Shown here one piece after another: positions 11,614 through 24,306 of a stretch of 64,000 nt of DNA; the first letter of the stretch is position 1, and each line of letters begins with the position of its first letter. Source of the stretch: Allantophomopsis cytisporea (Eukaryota; Ascomycota; Leotiomycetes; Phacidiales; Phacidiaceae); assembly GCA_024752435.1 (NCBI GenBank), contig CP103028.1, positions 434,001-498,000 on the forward strand, read 5' to 3'. The translations under genes were made by a program, and so were the position numbers. Below the pieces are notes generated by a model. The model was given only the letters and a program-made list of their open reading frames with translations. It had not been told where the DNA came from and searched no databases.

Positions 11614-13967
11614 GATGTGAGGATAAGTGATGATGGATTTGACAAAAATGACCTCTGGTCATGAGAGCGGAGAAGTATGCAGAGATAAATAGCAAAGAGT
11701 GCCTTTAATAGCTGCAAGAGCTCTTGATCACTGAACCGAGCCTCAATAGCCCATAGCCGTCAGACATCTTGGCATATCCCCAGAAATGATACCAAAAACA
11801 GGTCATGGCAATCAAGTCGACGCCCACAAGTCCAAACAGACAGCTGAAGAAACCCTTGGGCGATCAATAAAGCCTTAATCAGTCCAATGATACGAAAGCA
11901 GCACCAGCATGTGAGGTCTAAAACTAGCCTACCATTGAAGCCATGCAGTCGCCACGGCACAGCGCACGCCAACAAGGGCACTGATATGTAGCCCCCAAAG
12001 TCCTCAAAATAATGCTTGAAAAATGAAGAGGCATCTAGCCCACGGATTGATCAACCCCTGCATGAGCGACCTGGGGAAGGCCAGGGTAATTTCGAAGATT
12101 CAAGCCGAATTCAAACCCACCACGCTCGACGGCGACGCTTTGGGAAATGTGTGGTCACACGGGAGACTTCGACGTTGGACAGCTTTCGATAATGGTCTTG
12201 GATGGAGATTAAGCTTTCGTCGTCGAGCTGAGCTTAACTGAATTGCAATAATGGGGTCCGGGTCGCTGGCAGGGGTGCAGCATTGATCGGGTGATAATGA
12301 TTCACATAGAGGGCGTCTGTATATCGTCTCACCACAAAGCCCAACTGGAGTCGAAGCTCACGGAAGTAGCTCCCCCATATGCTCTTACCGAATACACCTT
12401 CGAACGTTGACGCGCAAATTTGTCCATCCTCCTTGATGGTGGCCGTCGTGTGCTGGCTCCAAATTTGACGAGAATGCGTCCAGTGGTTCCAAGTTCCTCA
12501 TACCGACCCGGCTTGGCTGCATGAGCTGAACGCCGTTCGCGCCTGCAATCCCGATCCTCATTAAAGATGGGGTAGCGACTAAGTTGCACTGTGTCGAGGA
12601 TGGGAGCGCTATGAATTCGGGAGGAGACACAATGCTTGAAAAATATATCCTGGGTAGATTAGAGGCCTCGATAGTCTGCGGCTGATTGCCACTTTATAGA
12701 GAAAGAAGCATTTCCTTGTGTTACGGTGCTTACCTTATTCGAACTGCTCACTTCCACTTACCTGCAGTCATCGTATCGTAGTTATTATCATTCAACATCA
12801 TCCGTAGTTGAAAGGGATGAGTTTGCGATTTCAGCAGCAAGTTATTGTGTACTTCAGCAACGCAGCGCCGCGTGATGAATTACACGACGGAGGCCGAGAC
12901 AAACAGTACTGACCTTGACAAGGTAGTATTCATCACAAAAACCAGTATTCTCCATGGTGAAGGGAACGGCCTGGAGGCTGTGGCTTGGAGCTGTGGAAGG
13001 TTATTGGTGCTTGGCCCCAAGCTGGAGGATATTCATATTTATACCCAAGCTCTAGATGTTCTTGGCGCATCGGACCGTTCCTGAAGTCGTGTTACTGCTA
13101 GACAGTGCACGGGGCAAGGCGTACCAGGTGGGCGGGCGACATACGGTAGACAGGATAGATTACAAGCTCTAAGGCTGTGTACAGTGCGTGCAATGGTATA
13201 CTTTTCATACGGAGTAAGTGGTTGCGACGTAGTCTTTGATGAAAAAGAAATGCTTGAGCAAGCAATATGAATTAAAAGATCCGACATCTTACAGCCTCGC
13301 CTGAGATTAGGTTTTGAAATAGAGTAGCGTAACATATTGTAATTTAAGGTAGCCCTTTTTAAAAGCTTACATCGTTACTAGATGTTTTCTCAACGCCCGA
13401 GCTAAAAGTCGAAGGTGCTTTCATGATACCGGTCAATAGCAAACTCCACTTATGATCCGCAATGACTCTCACATTCCGCACTTCCCGACTAGGCATCATC
13501 GGAAGAGGCGGCCTAGCTTCATGTACTTACGACCATACATGATTACAAAGTGAACTATCCTAGTATCATGATAGGTGTCATGGTGATTCTCCGACGTATG
13601 GCAGCAACGGGATGGATAGTTCAACGATACAGACAGCGGTACTTCTATACACAAAAAACCACATATCGTAAAGAGGATTATCATTATCATACTCAAAAAC
13701 ATCTAATTTAGCTATAAGATTTCAAACGACGCTATGCTAAGGGGGTATACCGCAGTTCCACTCGCCATCTATCCTACAAACACACAATTTCTACAGCTCT
13801 GCAGATCCAGATCCAGACCATATAGCCAAACCGTATATACCAAGATAAACAAAATATACCACATAACGAATCCGCGCAATGCTACTCAACAAGACATATC
13901 CCATAAAATGCAAGACTGGTACAAGCAAAACTCGCTTCTAAAAACCTACAGTGAGGAGGGGAGGATT
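11614..13967. other. Intergenic region
   Basis: About 2.35 kb upstream of the HET-like gene and downstream of the Ser-rich gene. Short frames on both strands show no family signature, start context or splice pattern that I can support. Confidence 0.5.
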
Positions 13968-16900
13968 CTAAGAAGCCCATCCCTCCTTGAGCCCAAGAAC
14001 AACAAGAGCCGCCTGCGAGACAATCAGTAAAAGTTCCACTAAGGATGATGGATGGTAAGGAGAGCAGGGGGGAACCTTACAATAGCTCCAAGAATCAACA
14101 ACCCCACGACGCTCATCCCACGATTAAGGCGTCTCCACCACTTCGCATTCTCATACCTCGCCTCATCCATGGGTCTGAAGTGGCGAGCAAGATCACTCTC
14201 GACGTCCACTTCGCTATCACTGTAACCCTGGCCCTTGACCATCGGGTTGTGCGGGAGCGGGAGGAACGCGGCAATCATCCAGGCGAAGGGGAAGATGAAG
14301 CCGAAAATAAACATTAATACTTGCACATTACGACGGCCAAGTGCCGAGCCCTCCGTTGACCAGTTTACGCTTGGCGCATTCCACACGCTCAGTCGGGGAG
14401 CACGCCTATCCGTCTGCAGATGGGGTGACCAGACGCTGGAGGTCTGGCGCCAGACTTTCTTGAAGTCGTCATGGAACTGCTGAATCGCGCTGCCGCGTCT
14501 GCTTGCGGGCAGGATGTCCATAGTCCCGTTGGATAGGCGGTTGTCCGTGTTTGGATCGGCTTGTCTGGGACGGCGGCGAGGGGAGTAAATGGAGAGCGGG
14601 AAGTTGGAGGAGTTCGGCGAGCCACTGCGCCAGGAACTTTGAGGACGGGAGTCGGTCCCCTCAGTTGAGGAACCTGGTGCTGCTAGGTACTTGCGTTCGC
14701 CGCTACCATAGTAGAGTTTCGCCCAGGTGGGGATGCCTGACTGGCTGGATCGCGAGGCTCGGCTGTCGGGCCTGCCAGACTGGGGTCGTGAGGAGGCGAA
14801 GGAAAAGCGATTCGAGGAGTTGAATGAGCGCATGGAGTTCGTGCGGTTATCCGTAGAGGATAGATAGCTAAAATAACCGGACAAAGTAGATCGAGAGGGG
14901 CGCGATCTGAGATCTGGCATCTCGGACAGCCGGTCTGAGTACTCGTCTTCTTCCGAAGATATTGGGAAACTTGAGTCGGTGTCCCGCCGGTCATGTCGCG
15001 TGCGCGCGGGCTGTGGCCTGCTAATGCTTCCAGAGAATTCGCTTTCTTGATCTTCTAATACCGAGGATTCGCGAAGGCTAAGCATGTTTCTACTGTTGAC
15101 AGACGGGAAACCACTGCTGCGCCTAGCTCGATTATCGCCCCACTCACGGGAATCGCGATTCGTAGAGGCTTCATCGGATTCCGAAAGGACGGTGGACAGC
15201 TGAGAGCTCCATTGGTGTGGAGATGCCTGCATAACAGTTGGCTGACGAGAAAGTGCATGTGCTGCCCATGAACCTGGAATTGCAAAACTTTTTGGATCAG
15301 GAAGTTCGATCGACTGATGAGGAAGAAGCACGTTGTTTTGAGTGGTGTTGTTCTCTGATGAAGATGCAATTGACTCCCGGTAGTGTGATCTTGGGAATTC
15401 AGATTTATGATAGCCTAAGCTCTCGTTCGAAGGTCCAGCACGAACTGCAAGCGGAGCGACAACTAAAGACTCTTGAGAATATTTGCCGGGAACGTTGGAA
15501 GGACGAACTGGTATGTATGAGCTTGATGGCGAATCGTCGTCATGAACCACCCAATTTCCCTCTGGCGAATCTGGTGATATTTCACCTGATGACGAGCGAA
15601 AAACTTCGTAATTTCCACTGTCTGTCTTTTTACTCGATGCTGACGATCCGAAAATCTTGTAGTTCCCGCTATCTGTTCCTTTTGAGCTAGGAGGTGCTGA
15701 GCCAAAAACCTCGTAATTCCCACTATCTGCGCCCTTCGAAGTTGGCGAAGCTGAACCAAAAACCTCGTAATTTAGACTACTAGCTGCTGGGGATGAAGCG
15801 AGAAATCTCGCAGAACGATTTGGAGTATCGGTTGGCGATTGTTCAGGGGTGATATCGTAGGCTGGATTATACGACTCTGGCGATCTGTTATCGGGCGATG
15901 AGCATACACTGGCGGGCGGTGGTGTTCTTGGCTGGGGAGTATTCTCAGCGAAGACTTTGTAGTTTGCGTTGTATGACTCGTCGGAAGATGCAGATGGCTT
16001 CGTGTTGATACTCAATGGGCCTATAGATTCTGGCGGAGAATGTCGGACGACTGTACCAGCAATTGAAGGTGTGTAGGATGGGATAGGGTGAACCTTATAG
16101 TTCTCGTTGTCGTGGACAGAGATTGTCGATGCGTCAGAGTCTGAGAGGAAGGATGATTGGGTGGTGAGACTTTGAGATGTTCGCGAGCGACTTTGTGACG
16201 TACGTCCGTCGTCAGTGGTGGTGGTCTCGAGAAGAGATGGAGTCGCGCTTGAGGAGGGAAAATAGTCTGGTTGTTCCAAATGCGCTCTTTGGTCTGGAGT
16301 CTTTGGTACGGGACGAAGACCGCCGAATATCTCAAAGTTGTATGGCGATTGACTTAGATGACCAGGCGATGGAGATGGAGACTTGCCAGTCAGAGAATTG
16401 GGAGTTGTAGCAGATGAACCAGGAAGGAAAGCCGGCGACCTCGGAGGACTGGTAATCGAGTATGACGCAGAGAGGCGCTCTTGCGACTTTTGTGCGGAGG
16501 GTGCTCTCAATGTGGAATTGCTGCTGGAAGGTGGCTGCGCTGGGTCGGCTGTGTCGCGAGACGACAGGATATCCAAGACGGAAAATGTCTTATCTGGACG
16601 GACTGCGACATGCTTGAGTTTTTTTGGGGCAGGTCTTGAGCGCGACGAGGTCGAACCAGTAGGGGATTGTACCGTCTGAGTGGACGAAGGACGCAATGAG
16701 CCTGTGGATGGTTCTGATTTGAGAGACGCTTCCAGGTCTGAAACGGCATCTTGAGATTCGTCTAAAGCATACCCCTGCCCCTGAAAGTTCACAGGCGAGA
16801 GGACGTGCGACGGAAGGGTGGGCAAAGCCGTCCGTGAATAGACATCATCACGAGTTCCAATGTGCAGACGAGGTGGAGTTCGAGGATCTAAACGCGCGCT

Positions 16901-16972
16901 TTGCTTATTAGAATCGGATCCCGATCGCTCATGAAGTGGTCTTCGTGGAGACGAATTTGGTGGAGATACCAT
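13968..16972 (-). CDS. Large serine-rich protein with C-terminal transmembrane segments
   Basis: Exon 1 is 16972-14081 (964 codons); exon 2 is 14012-13968 (14 codons plus stop). The 68-bp intron (gtaag donor, ctgat branch, cgcag acceptor) completes the second hydrophobic helix; the unspliced frame ends differently. The product is 978 aa. Residues 1 to about 860 are low-complexity Ser/Pro/Thr/Arg and probably disordered and cytosolic. The C-terminus has two hydrophobic segments (FIFGFIFPFAWMIAAFLPL, and MSVVGLLILGAI continued by exon 2) separated by an acidic then basic loop. The middle contains repeated Asn-Tyr-x-x-Phe motifs (NYKVF, NYEVFGSA, NYKIFGS). I recognise the two-TM tail as typical of Ser-rich membrane proteins of filamentous fungi, but no biochemical role is known to me. 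Confidence 0.85.
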
Positions 16973-18291
16973 ATTTCGCGAAACGCGCGGAATATACGAC
17001 TATCCGGATTGTTCCTTTGAGGGGGGACGTATTATATGTCGATCATAGCGAGTAGCTAGCTGGTGAAGATATATGACCGGGTAAAGAACATGGAGGCCTT
17101 GCTGCGACGGGATAAATGCCTATTATTATGCGATTGTATGAATCGTAAAAAATTCGAAAGAAATAAGATGGCAAGAGGTTGCGGTGTCGAGGAAAATCAA
17201 GGAAGTAGTTTATGGTGAGTTGTTCCTGAGTTAATCCGTAGTGAAGGACTCGCTCGGGTGGGGGCCGTAGGTAGTAGTTCCGTCGTAAAGCGTCGTCGTA
17301 AAAGAGAGAGGGATGAATAAATAATGAAAATGTGGATTATTTGTTGCTTTGATAAGGCAAAGCTGACGTCGCAAAAGCGGAGAATATAGAAAAGATGATA
17401 TAGAAACAAGACGCAGAAAGGCGGAGAGTCAATATGTCGCAGAATGAAAGGAAGGTCGTTAATAATAGGAATGAAGCAAGAGAAGGAAAGTATAATAAGA
17501 GGTTTGTATCGTGTGGGTGATCGGTGGGAGGTATAATAATAATATAAATGCGTCGGGAGTTGACAGTGTGACCAGCAGCAAGCAGCACGAGGATATGTGA
17601 GGTATGAGGGTATGTATGAGTCTGTCTATGCACTCTATGCACTCTATGCTGTATGCTGTCTGCTGTCTGCTGTACGCCTAAGGGGCGTGCTTCCTCTTCT
17701 CTTTTCCCAACGGTGGAAGTCCGTATCGAGGAAGTGGACAGTCGTGGCACTCTCAAGTTAATGCACCACTGCGCAGTATATGCAGCCGGTGCAGATGCGA
17801 CGGGAAGTGATTCGACAACGTGGTGATGGATCTCGAGATGGCCTTGCTGCAGTCGAATGGATTTGAACGGGCACCTTGTATCTGTACCGTAGGTGGAATT
17901 GACTTTTACGAACGGGTTTCGCTGGAAGCTGTTGCGGCAGAAATGACAGGACAGGGTTGGAGAAGCGTGTAGAGATGGCGAGTACAGCGTCTAAGCAGCG
18001 TCTCTGAGACGTGAGGTCGCTATGGTCGTTGGTGTTGGGTGATGATGGTGATGGCGGTATTGAAGCTTTTCTTCAGACGTATCGTATTGAATTGATTGTC
18101 AGACAACAACAATACCATTTATGTATGTATAGATGTATGTATGTGCTGATTTTTGGTCAAGACGTTCGCGGGCGTGTGGGGGATCGTCAAGGTTTTATTC
18201 AGTCAGATTTCACTTCTCCCTCCTCCCTCCTCCACGTTCTACTCTCGCAAACGAAGGATTGACTGAGTAGGGTAGTCTATGTACATACATG

Positions 18292-18329
<38 letters not shown>

Positions 18330-19732
18330 AGACTACAGACTACGGTGAGAGATGGGAGATGTGAGGGAACAGTACGATGGATACAATCATAACTAATACT
18401 TTACTACCTCATTGTTGTCCGTGCTGGTAGAGTACACACAAGTCAAACCATGACAATCTTCATAACCGGGCAGCGAAAGTAGGGTAACATATCCATGAAG
18501 TACCCAATTTCCAATGAGCCATCACCGGTCAAGCGTGGACAAATTCGATAGACTCGGAGACAAAGCAGTCAGAGCACGTACGATCACCCACTGACGAGCC
18601 TTCGCCTGCAGATTGACTCTCTTGAGCTACATTCTAGCGACGATGACCCTGCAAGTCCAATTTGACGTCGACAGCACTCCCCAGACAATGCAAAGAGGCT
18701 GAGGTCCGGCACCACTCCATTTCACGCTCTACTACGCTGCTGGACGAGAGTACAAAGCGCGTCAGAAGGCAGTAGAAGGACCCTCGAACACACTCAAAAT
18801 CCCTCGACAGCTACTACGACAGGTAATAATACCCTTGTACCTTCAATGGCTTGCTTTAATTTCCTCGTACTACTATCTTCCTTTACCTTGTCTCTCACTA
18901 ATATGCAAATCGTTTCCTCTCAATCCACCAATCTGCGTACCTCTCAGCAATCCACACTTCGAAGATCGATTTGCACCCTGTTCCTCTCCCGAATCGAATC
19001 CAGTACGAAGCGGTACAAACACCCGAGGTGATCTGCCAACTTGCTTCCAACCTCTTGCAACTTCCAACGACAAACAGACGCGTGTTACTAATAATAAGAT
19101 GAAGGACTGTCGGGGTCGCATATGAAGGAAGCTTCACACAGTTTGGACCTACCCGCAAATAAGAATGGGAAAGGCGCCTATTGTTCATATATGCATACTC
19201 CAAAGGAAATGATGCTGAGCCAATCAACGGTGGACGGAGTAGTAGTGCACTGCGTATGCACATAATGCTTCATCGTATACGAAATAGTTCATCAGAGGTT
19301 TGTTTTACGACCACAAGCTTCCGCGACGTTTTTGAAAGTCCAAGTTCTCCCAATGGTCAATGTTGGTAGCGAATGACCATCCAATCCATTGTTACCAGGC
19401 CGTGGGCCCGGAGAAGAAAGGCCGATCAAAGGACGAGGCTGTGACTTTATGAGTTGTCCCTCGGTCAAAGGCTGCACTGGACTGACAGAAATTACCTTAA
19501 TACCTCAAGGTAGGAATCAGGAATGTGAAGGCAAACTTCCTTTTCGAAGAAGTAAAGCGGGAATCCTAACAACAACAAATAACGCGCCCAAGATCCTACT
19601 GTCTCCATATTTCTGCTGCTGACAACGGGATTGCCTGTGTCATAAACATCTTTATAATACTTGCCCCCTTCCTTCCGCCTCGACTCACATCAATGCAATC
19701 CATCTAACATCGATGCACCCATCCATAACATT
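16973..19732. other. Intergenic region upstream of the Ser-rich gene
   Basis: About 2.8 kb holding the presumed promoter of the Ser-rich gene and, towards 19.7 kb, the RCE1 leader. Contains a (CTA)n microsatellite at about 18292-18329. No coding sequence could be supported. Confidence 0.5.
18292..18329. repeat. (ACT)n trinucleotide microsatellite
   Basis: About 12 perfect ACT units followed by two GACTACA units. Confidence 0.9.
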
Positions 19733-19816
19733 ATGCCTCCCACTGGACTCATGAACCGCCTGAAGGCCGTGAAAGACTACTACAGTGGCATAGATGGTCA
19801 GTACTCTCCCACATAG
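19733..19816 (+). CDS. Possible short ORF (27 aa) in the RCE1 5' leader
   Basis: An ATG at 19733, with A at -3, opens a 27-codon frame beginning MPPTGLMNRLKAVKDYYSG and ending at TAG 19814-19816. It stops 142 bp before the RCE1 start. It could be an upstream ORF in the RCE1 leader, the first exon of an unresolved small gene (a GTCAGT donor-like site lies near its end), or chance. The peptide matches no family I can name. Confidence 0.25.
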   Translation: MPPTGLMNRLKAVKDYYSGIDGQYSPT

Positions 19817-19958
19817 AACAACACTGCATGCAAGACAAGACCACGGACCCACCCAGCACATTTCAAGCTCCAACTCGAAACGCCCAAGTCAGCCCTATCA
19901 TGAGACCTGCAATACCATCGCCAGACGTCCGGCTTCCACTTCCATTTACTGACGCACC

Positions 19959-21055
19959 ATGTCCACAGAGCCTGAACTTCCTGCCATCAGTGTCGGCTTA
20001 GCTGTCCTATTGTTAGTAAGTATTCAGACACAGACTTTCCCCACTGCCGATTTGCATGAAGTTTGCACATCTTATGCATCTGTACTGACGTCGCGAAAAG
20101 ATAGGTTATACATTGGTCTATGTACTGCCATTCTACGTATCAGCGACGACGAGGCCTTCGCCAACCTTATCTCGCGATGCCCCCTCGGTGATTCGAGGCC
20201 GTATTCGGGCCGTGACGGTATCTTGCTTCATTTGCTCTTTCACGACATTCATAATACTCTGCTCAGAGCAACACGGTACACCATTGAGAGCTCTACATAT
20301 ATTGGGCTACTGGCCCGCCGGCATTGAAGAGACAGTGAAGAGCGTAGCATTGACAGCGATCCTATTCCTAGGACCGCTCTACGAAGATGGAATAGTCGAT
20401 GGGGCATGGAAAGATTGGATTCGATTCCGAGGCGTGAACCAAGTAATCAGCGGCTGGATAGGATGGAGGAACTTCGTAGCCGTACGCAGCCTCCCTCATT
20501 CACAAAGACACATTTAACACCGTCCAGGGCCCAGTAACAGAAGAAATCCTCTTCCGCTCCGCAGCAGTCCCCCTCTTCCTCCTCGCGCAAACATCCCTCA
20601 AGACGACCGTCTTCCTCACGCCCGTGATATTCGGCTTCGCGCATGCCCACCACTTCTACGAGTTCCGCATCTCGCACCCGCACACCCCTCTCTCGGCCGC
20701 CATTCTCCGCACCGTCTTCCAGCTCACCTATACGACGCTCTTCGGCGCCTATGCCACTTTCCTCTATATTCGCACGGGCAGTCTGCTGGCTGTCACGCTC
20801 GTGCATACGTTCTGCAATTGGCAGGGTCTGCCTAGAGTTTGGGGACGCCTGGAAGGCCCGGAGACACTTATTGGACCGGACACTGGGGGAGACCGGAAGC
20901 GGGATGAGGATAAGGACAGTGTGCAAGTCGGGGGAGGAAGGCTGAGTATTTTGTGGACAGTGGGATACTACGTTTTATTGGTGGTTGGAGCAGTGGGCTG
21001 GTGGAATTGCCTGTGGGTTTTCACGCAAAGTTCCAACGCACTGTCGACGTTTTAA
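19959..21055 (+). CDS. RCE1: CAAX prenyl endopeptidase (type II, RCE1)
   Basis: Endoplasmic-reticulum membrane protease that removes the last three residues of prenylated CAAX proteins such as Ras, Rho and a-factor-type pheromones. Exons 19959-20015, 20101-20481 and 20528-21055; introns of 85 and 46 bp, GT-AG, all phase 0. The 321-aa length fits the family. Catalytic signatures of the ABI/CPBP fold are intact: GPVTEEILFRS (Glu151-Glu152 plus Arg), FGFAHAHH (catalytic His about 185) and LVHTFCNWQG near the C-terminus. Several hydrophobic helices flank these motifs. The start is the ATG at 19959 in CACCATGTC. The gene is convergent with the NtaA-type gene, with 128 bp between stops. The stop codon lies in a small TTTAATGG triplication. 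Confidence 0.95.
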
Positions 21056-21074
21056 TGGTTTAATGGTTTAATGG
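21051..21074. repeat. TTTAATGG x3 spanning the RCE1 stop codon
   Basis: Three perfect 8-bp units; the RCE1 TAA is in the first unit. Confidence 0.9.
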
Positions 21075-21183
21075 TTACAATTGTGTACGGCGAGGCACGT
21101 CTGGTCACCAGAGGGCACGGGTGTGCTTTATAAAGTTATCGGTTCTGTATAACAAAAGGCACAATTTCAAATATATTGTATTT

Positions 21184-22755
21184 CTAGGCCGCTATCTCAA
21201 CCTTTTTCTTGGTTCCATTACTCGTCTCAGTCTCCACCTCATCTTCAGCCTTTCTCTTGACGCCATTGCCATTAGAAATCTTCGCACTTTCCTTCGCATA
21301 TGCAGGAATTTCCTCGCCAGCTCTCCACACAAACCTCGAACCGGGATGGTCATCCGGCAGACGGTTCTGTCCCTTAACGCCGTAAAAGTTCTCTCTTAAG
21401 GTGCCACCAGGGACCTTATAATCAGCCCAGAAAACACCACGTCTCTGTAATTCAGGTAACAGCAGCTCAATAATATCATCGAATGTGCCCGGCAGCGTCG
21501 CATAGCTCAAATTGAAGCCATCGACATCCGCAACCTCAATCCACCGCTGCAACTCATCCGCAACGGTCTTCACGCTCCCAATGACCTTCGCGCCGTTGCC
21601 GCCCATGATTAGGTGCTCGGCGATGCGCTTCTTGTTCCAAGGCTCGGTGGATCCGGGCACCGTCTTTGCCCAGTGGTTGACCATCGATCGCACGGCTGGC
21701 TGCGTCACGAAGCGGAAATCTTCATCGTCGCTGTATGTTGACAGGTCGATGCCGCTCCATCCACCGAAAAGTGCCAGTGCGCCTTCGCGGTCGCCGTACT
21801 TGGATAGCTCGGCGTACTTGGCGTGTGCCTCTTCGTCTGTCGCCGCTACGATGACGAGCAGTCCTGCGACGATCTTCACTGAGTCGCGCGTTCGTCCTTG
21901 TTCCACGGCCTGATCGCGGATGGAATCTACGGATGGCCGCGTGAGTTCAGGGAGGTGAGCGTTGAGGAATACAGCTTCGGCGTGCTATATTTTATGTCAG
22001 CGGGAATTAGATCGAGGTTCAAGAGCTAGACTCACCTTTGCGGCAAATGTTCTCCCAGCACCACTCGTACCCGCCTGGAAAATGAACGGCGTGCGTTGCT
22101 TGCTAGGCTCACAGATATGCGGGCCAGGCACCTGGAAATGCTTCCCGACATGGTTGATTTGCCTGACGAGATCTGGATCCGCAAATGAATCGCCAGACCT
22201 CTTAACGGCGTCGTCGCGCCAACTACCCTCCCACAACTTATAGCACACATCCATGTACTCATGCGCAATGGCATAACGCTCATCATGCGGAATCTGCGTG
22301 TTGAGACCGAAATTCCTGGCCGCGGAGTCGAGATACGACGTGACGATATTCCAGCCCACACGGCCCTCACTCAGGTGATCGACGGTGCTGAATTTGCGCG
22401 CCATGGCATACGGCGACTCGTATGTCGTCGACGCCGTCACTCCAAAGCCAATCGTCTTCGTCGAAGCCGCCAGCGCACTGATGCTGTACAGTGGATCATT
22501 GATGGGGAATTGTGCACCGGCTGGGATCGTTGGGTGCATGTTCGCAGGCCCCTTGTATACATCATACCCGCCCAGCACATCGGCGAAGAATATGGCGTGG
22601 AAATGTGCGGCTTCTAGCTTCTGCGCCAATGCAATCCAGCTCTGGATTGATGCGTATGACTTTCCTGCGTCTGTGGGGAATCTCCAGAGTCCCGGGTTTA
22701 AATGAGAGGGCGATTGCATCGCGAAGGCGTTGATGATCCATTGCTTTCCGGGCAT
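21184..22755 (-). CDS. FMN-dependent monooxygenase, NtaA/SnaA/DszA family
   Basis: Luciferase-fold flavin monooxygenase (TIM barrel) of the nitrilotriacetate monooxygenase component A family, which oxidises small amines, sulfonates or aromatics with FMNH2 from a partner reductase. Substrate is unknown here. Exon 1 is 22755-22036; exon 2 is 21984-21184; intron 51 bp, phase 0; 506 aa. Family signatures are HFHAIFFADVLGGYDVYKG, ISALAASTKTIGFGVTAS, KFSTVDHLSEGRVGWNIVTS, FIFQAGTSGAGRTFAAK continued as HAEAVFLN across the junction, and FVWRAGEEIP near the end. The last ~30 residues are a basic/acidic tail (VKRKAEDEVE, GTKKKVEIAA) ending EIAA, which is neither a typical peroxisomal signal nor part of the enzyme core. 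The leader contains a 51-bp tandem duplication and a (GA)n tract. Confidence 0.93.
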
Positions 22756-22838
22756 TTTAGCCGTAGTGAATGTTTATTGGGAGGTCTGGTGAGGAGGAGA
22801 GGTGAGGGTTTAGAATTGATAGCTATTGTCGCACAGCA

Positions 22839-22940
22839 GTAATCTGTGCTGGAGACTACAGTCGAACAGAGCTGACGGAGGACGAAAAAGTAATCTGTGC
22901 TGGAGACTACAGTCGAACAGAGCTGACGGAGGACGAAAAA
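22839..22940. repeat. 51-bp perfect tandem duplication
   Basis: Two identical 51-bp units (22839-22889 and 22890-22940), each starting GTAATCTGTGCTGGAG and ending GGAGGACGAAAAA. The array starts 83 bp upstream of the NtaA-type start codon and is followed at once by (AG)n. Confidence 0.95.
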
Positions 22941-22944
22941 GAAG

Positions 22945-22946
<2 letters not shown>

Positions 22947-22993
<47 letters not shown>
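22947..22993. repeat. (AG)n microsatellite
   Basis: About 23 uninterrupted AG dinucleotides. On the strand of the adjacent NtaA-type gene this is a CT tract in the promoter or leader. Confidence 0.95.
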
Positions 22994-22998
<5 letters not shown>

Positions 22999-24306
22999 GA
23001 GAATCAGATACTTATTGGAGGAGGCTCAATGATAAGTTCTATTCATTAGCAGCAGGAGCTGATAGATGCATGACAAGCATATAGCGGAACCCTGTCAAAG
23101 GTAATCGGATTCAATTCCGAATTTTCATATATTGTGCAAGAGGTGGGGGTTTTAATTGCTGCTCAATCCTTATCGTATCAGTGACTTGTGTGATGCTAGT
23201 ATCATGTCCATGCGAGTAAGTTATCAGTGGTGGTCGTGGGTGTTTGGGCGTGTCTGTTGAGTTTGAGTTGTGATGCTCGTGATGTTGTGATCAGACGCAA
23301 TCATACCCCGCCAATTCGCAATCCACAAGCGAGCGCACGCCTTTCTCTTGATGCATTGTCTGCATCCATCCCCTCACTCCCCCTCCGGGAATCCCCCGTT
23401 TCTTTTATCATATCAGAGATCTGGACACCAATAATGAGTGGTGCATAGAGCCGCGCTGGACTGAAGATAATTTACATACTTCCTTGTCTCTGCCGAGTCC
23501 GATAGTCATAGCTTCACTGTTATTCTCTTCTTATTGACGTGCTTTGACTGGTGTGCTTGATGTATGTCCACACCTACATATGTACCTTAAGTGCACACTT
23601 GCACTGGCAAGGGAAAGGTAGTCTATGCTCTGCATGATACAGTACTTGTACCTTGACTTACCGGTACACACCTCCAGGTAGGAGCAAGAATCCTGTCATA
23701 ACTGCCGTTCATCCAGCCCGTTTTCTTTTTGTTGCGTTCTCTTTTTTCCCCGTAATTCGTCTTGTTGCTGTCGTCGTTCGTCTATCTTAAGACTTTGAGG
23801 CTAATCCATAAGTATATTCATGCTCCGTGGCAGCTGTGACAACTTTTTTTTTAATATCAAGTCAACCCCGGAATTTTCGCTTTTCTCTTCTCTCTTATCC
23901 CGAATCTAGCAATGATTGGTCCCAAGATCACCCCCTGATACACCGGGCAGTTTATCTTCTGCACATACCACGAGTTTCCCAGGTATGTATTCTTTGTATG
24001 TACATCACAGTGGGGCCTATCTATGTTGTCATCTTGAAGCATCTTGGATCATACATGAAAATGCCCATTTTCCCCTCTTTAATTGGTTGTTTCAACAGCT
24101 GTGGATCTGTTAACAGCATTACCAAGACGGTAAACTTGATCAAACAAGCCGAGGGGCAAAAACTTCTTGGGTTGCATCTCAAGTGGGATGGGTTGCATAT
24201 AAATGTCGACGACGACCGCATTGATCGACCTGCATCGCAATCTTGAGATTCAGCTTCGATTTTTTTTCAGGATCAACGCTTCTTGAACAGAGGGATCATT
24301 GCGAGC

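Larger units (their letters stand above)
22756..24306. other. Divergent promoter region
   Basis: 1.55 kb between the NtaA-type gene (-) and the UNC93-like gene (+). It contains a 51-bp tandem duplication and a (GA)n tract just upstream of the former, listed separately. A T-tract precedes the latter. No gene supported. Confidence 0.55.

Noticed and set aside
15238..15690. 150-codon plus-strand ORF opposite the Ser-rich gene
   Set aside because: Antisense of biased coding sequence; its peptide matches nothing known.
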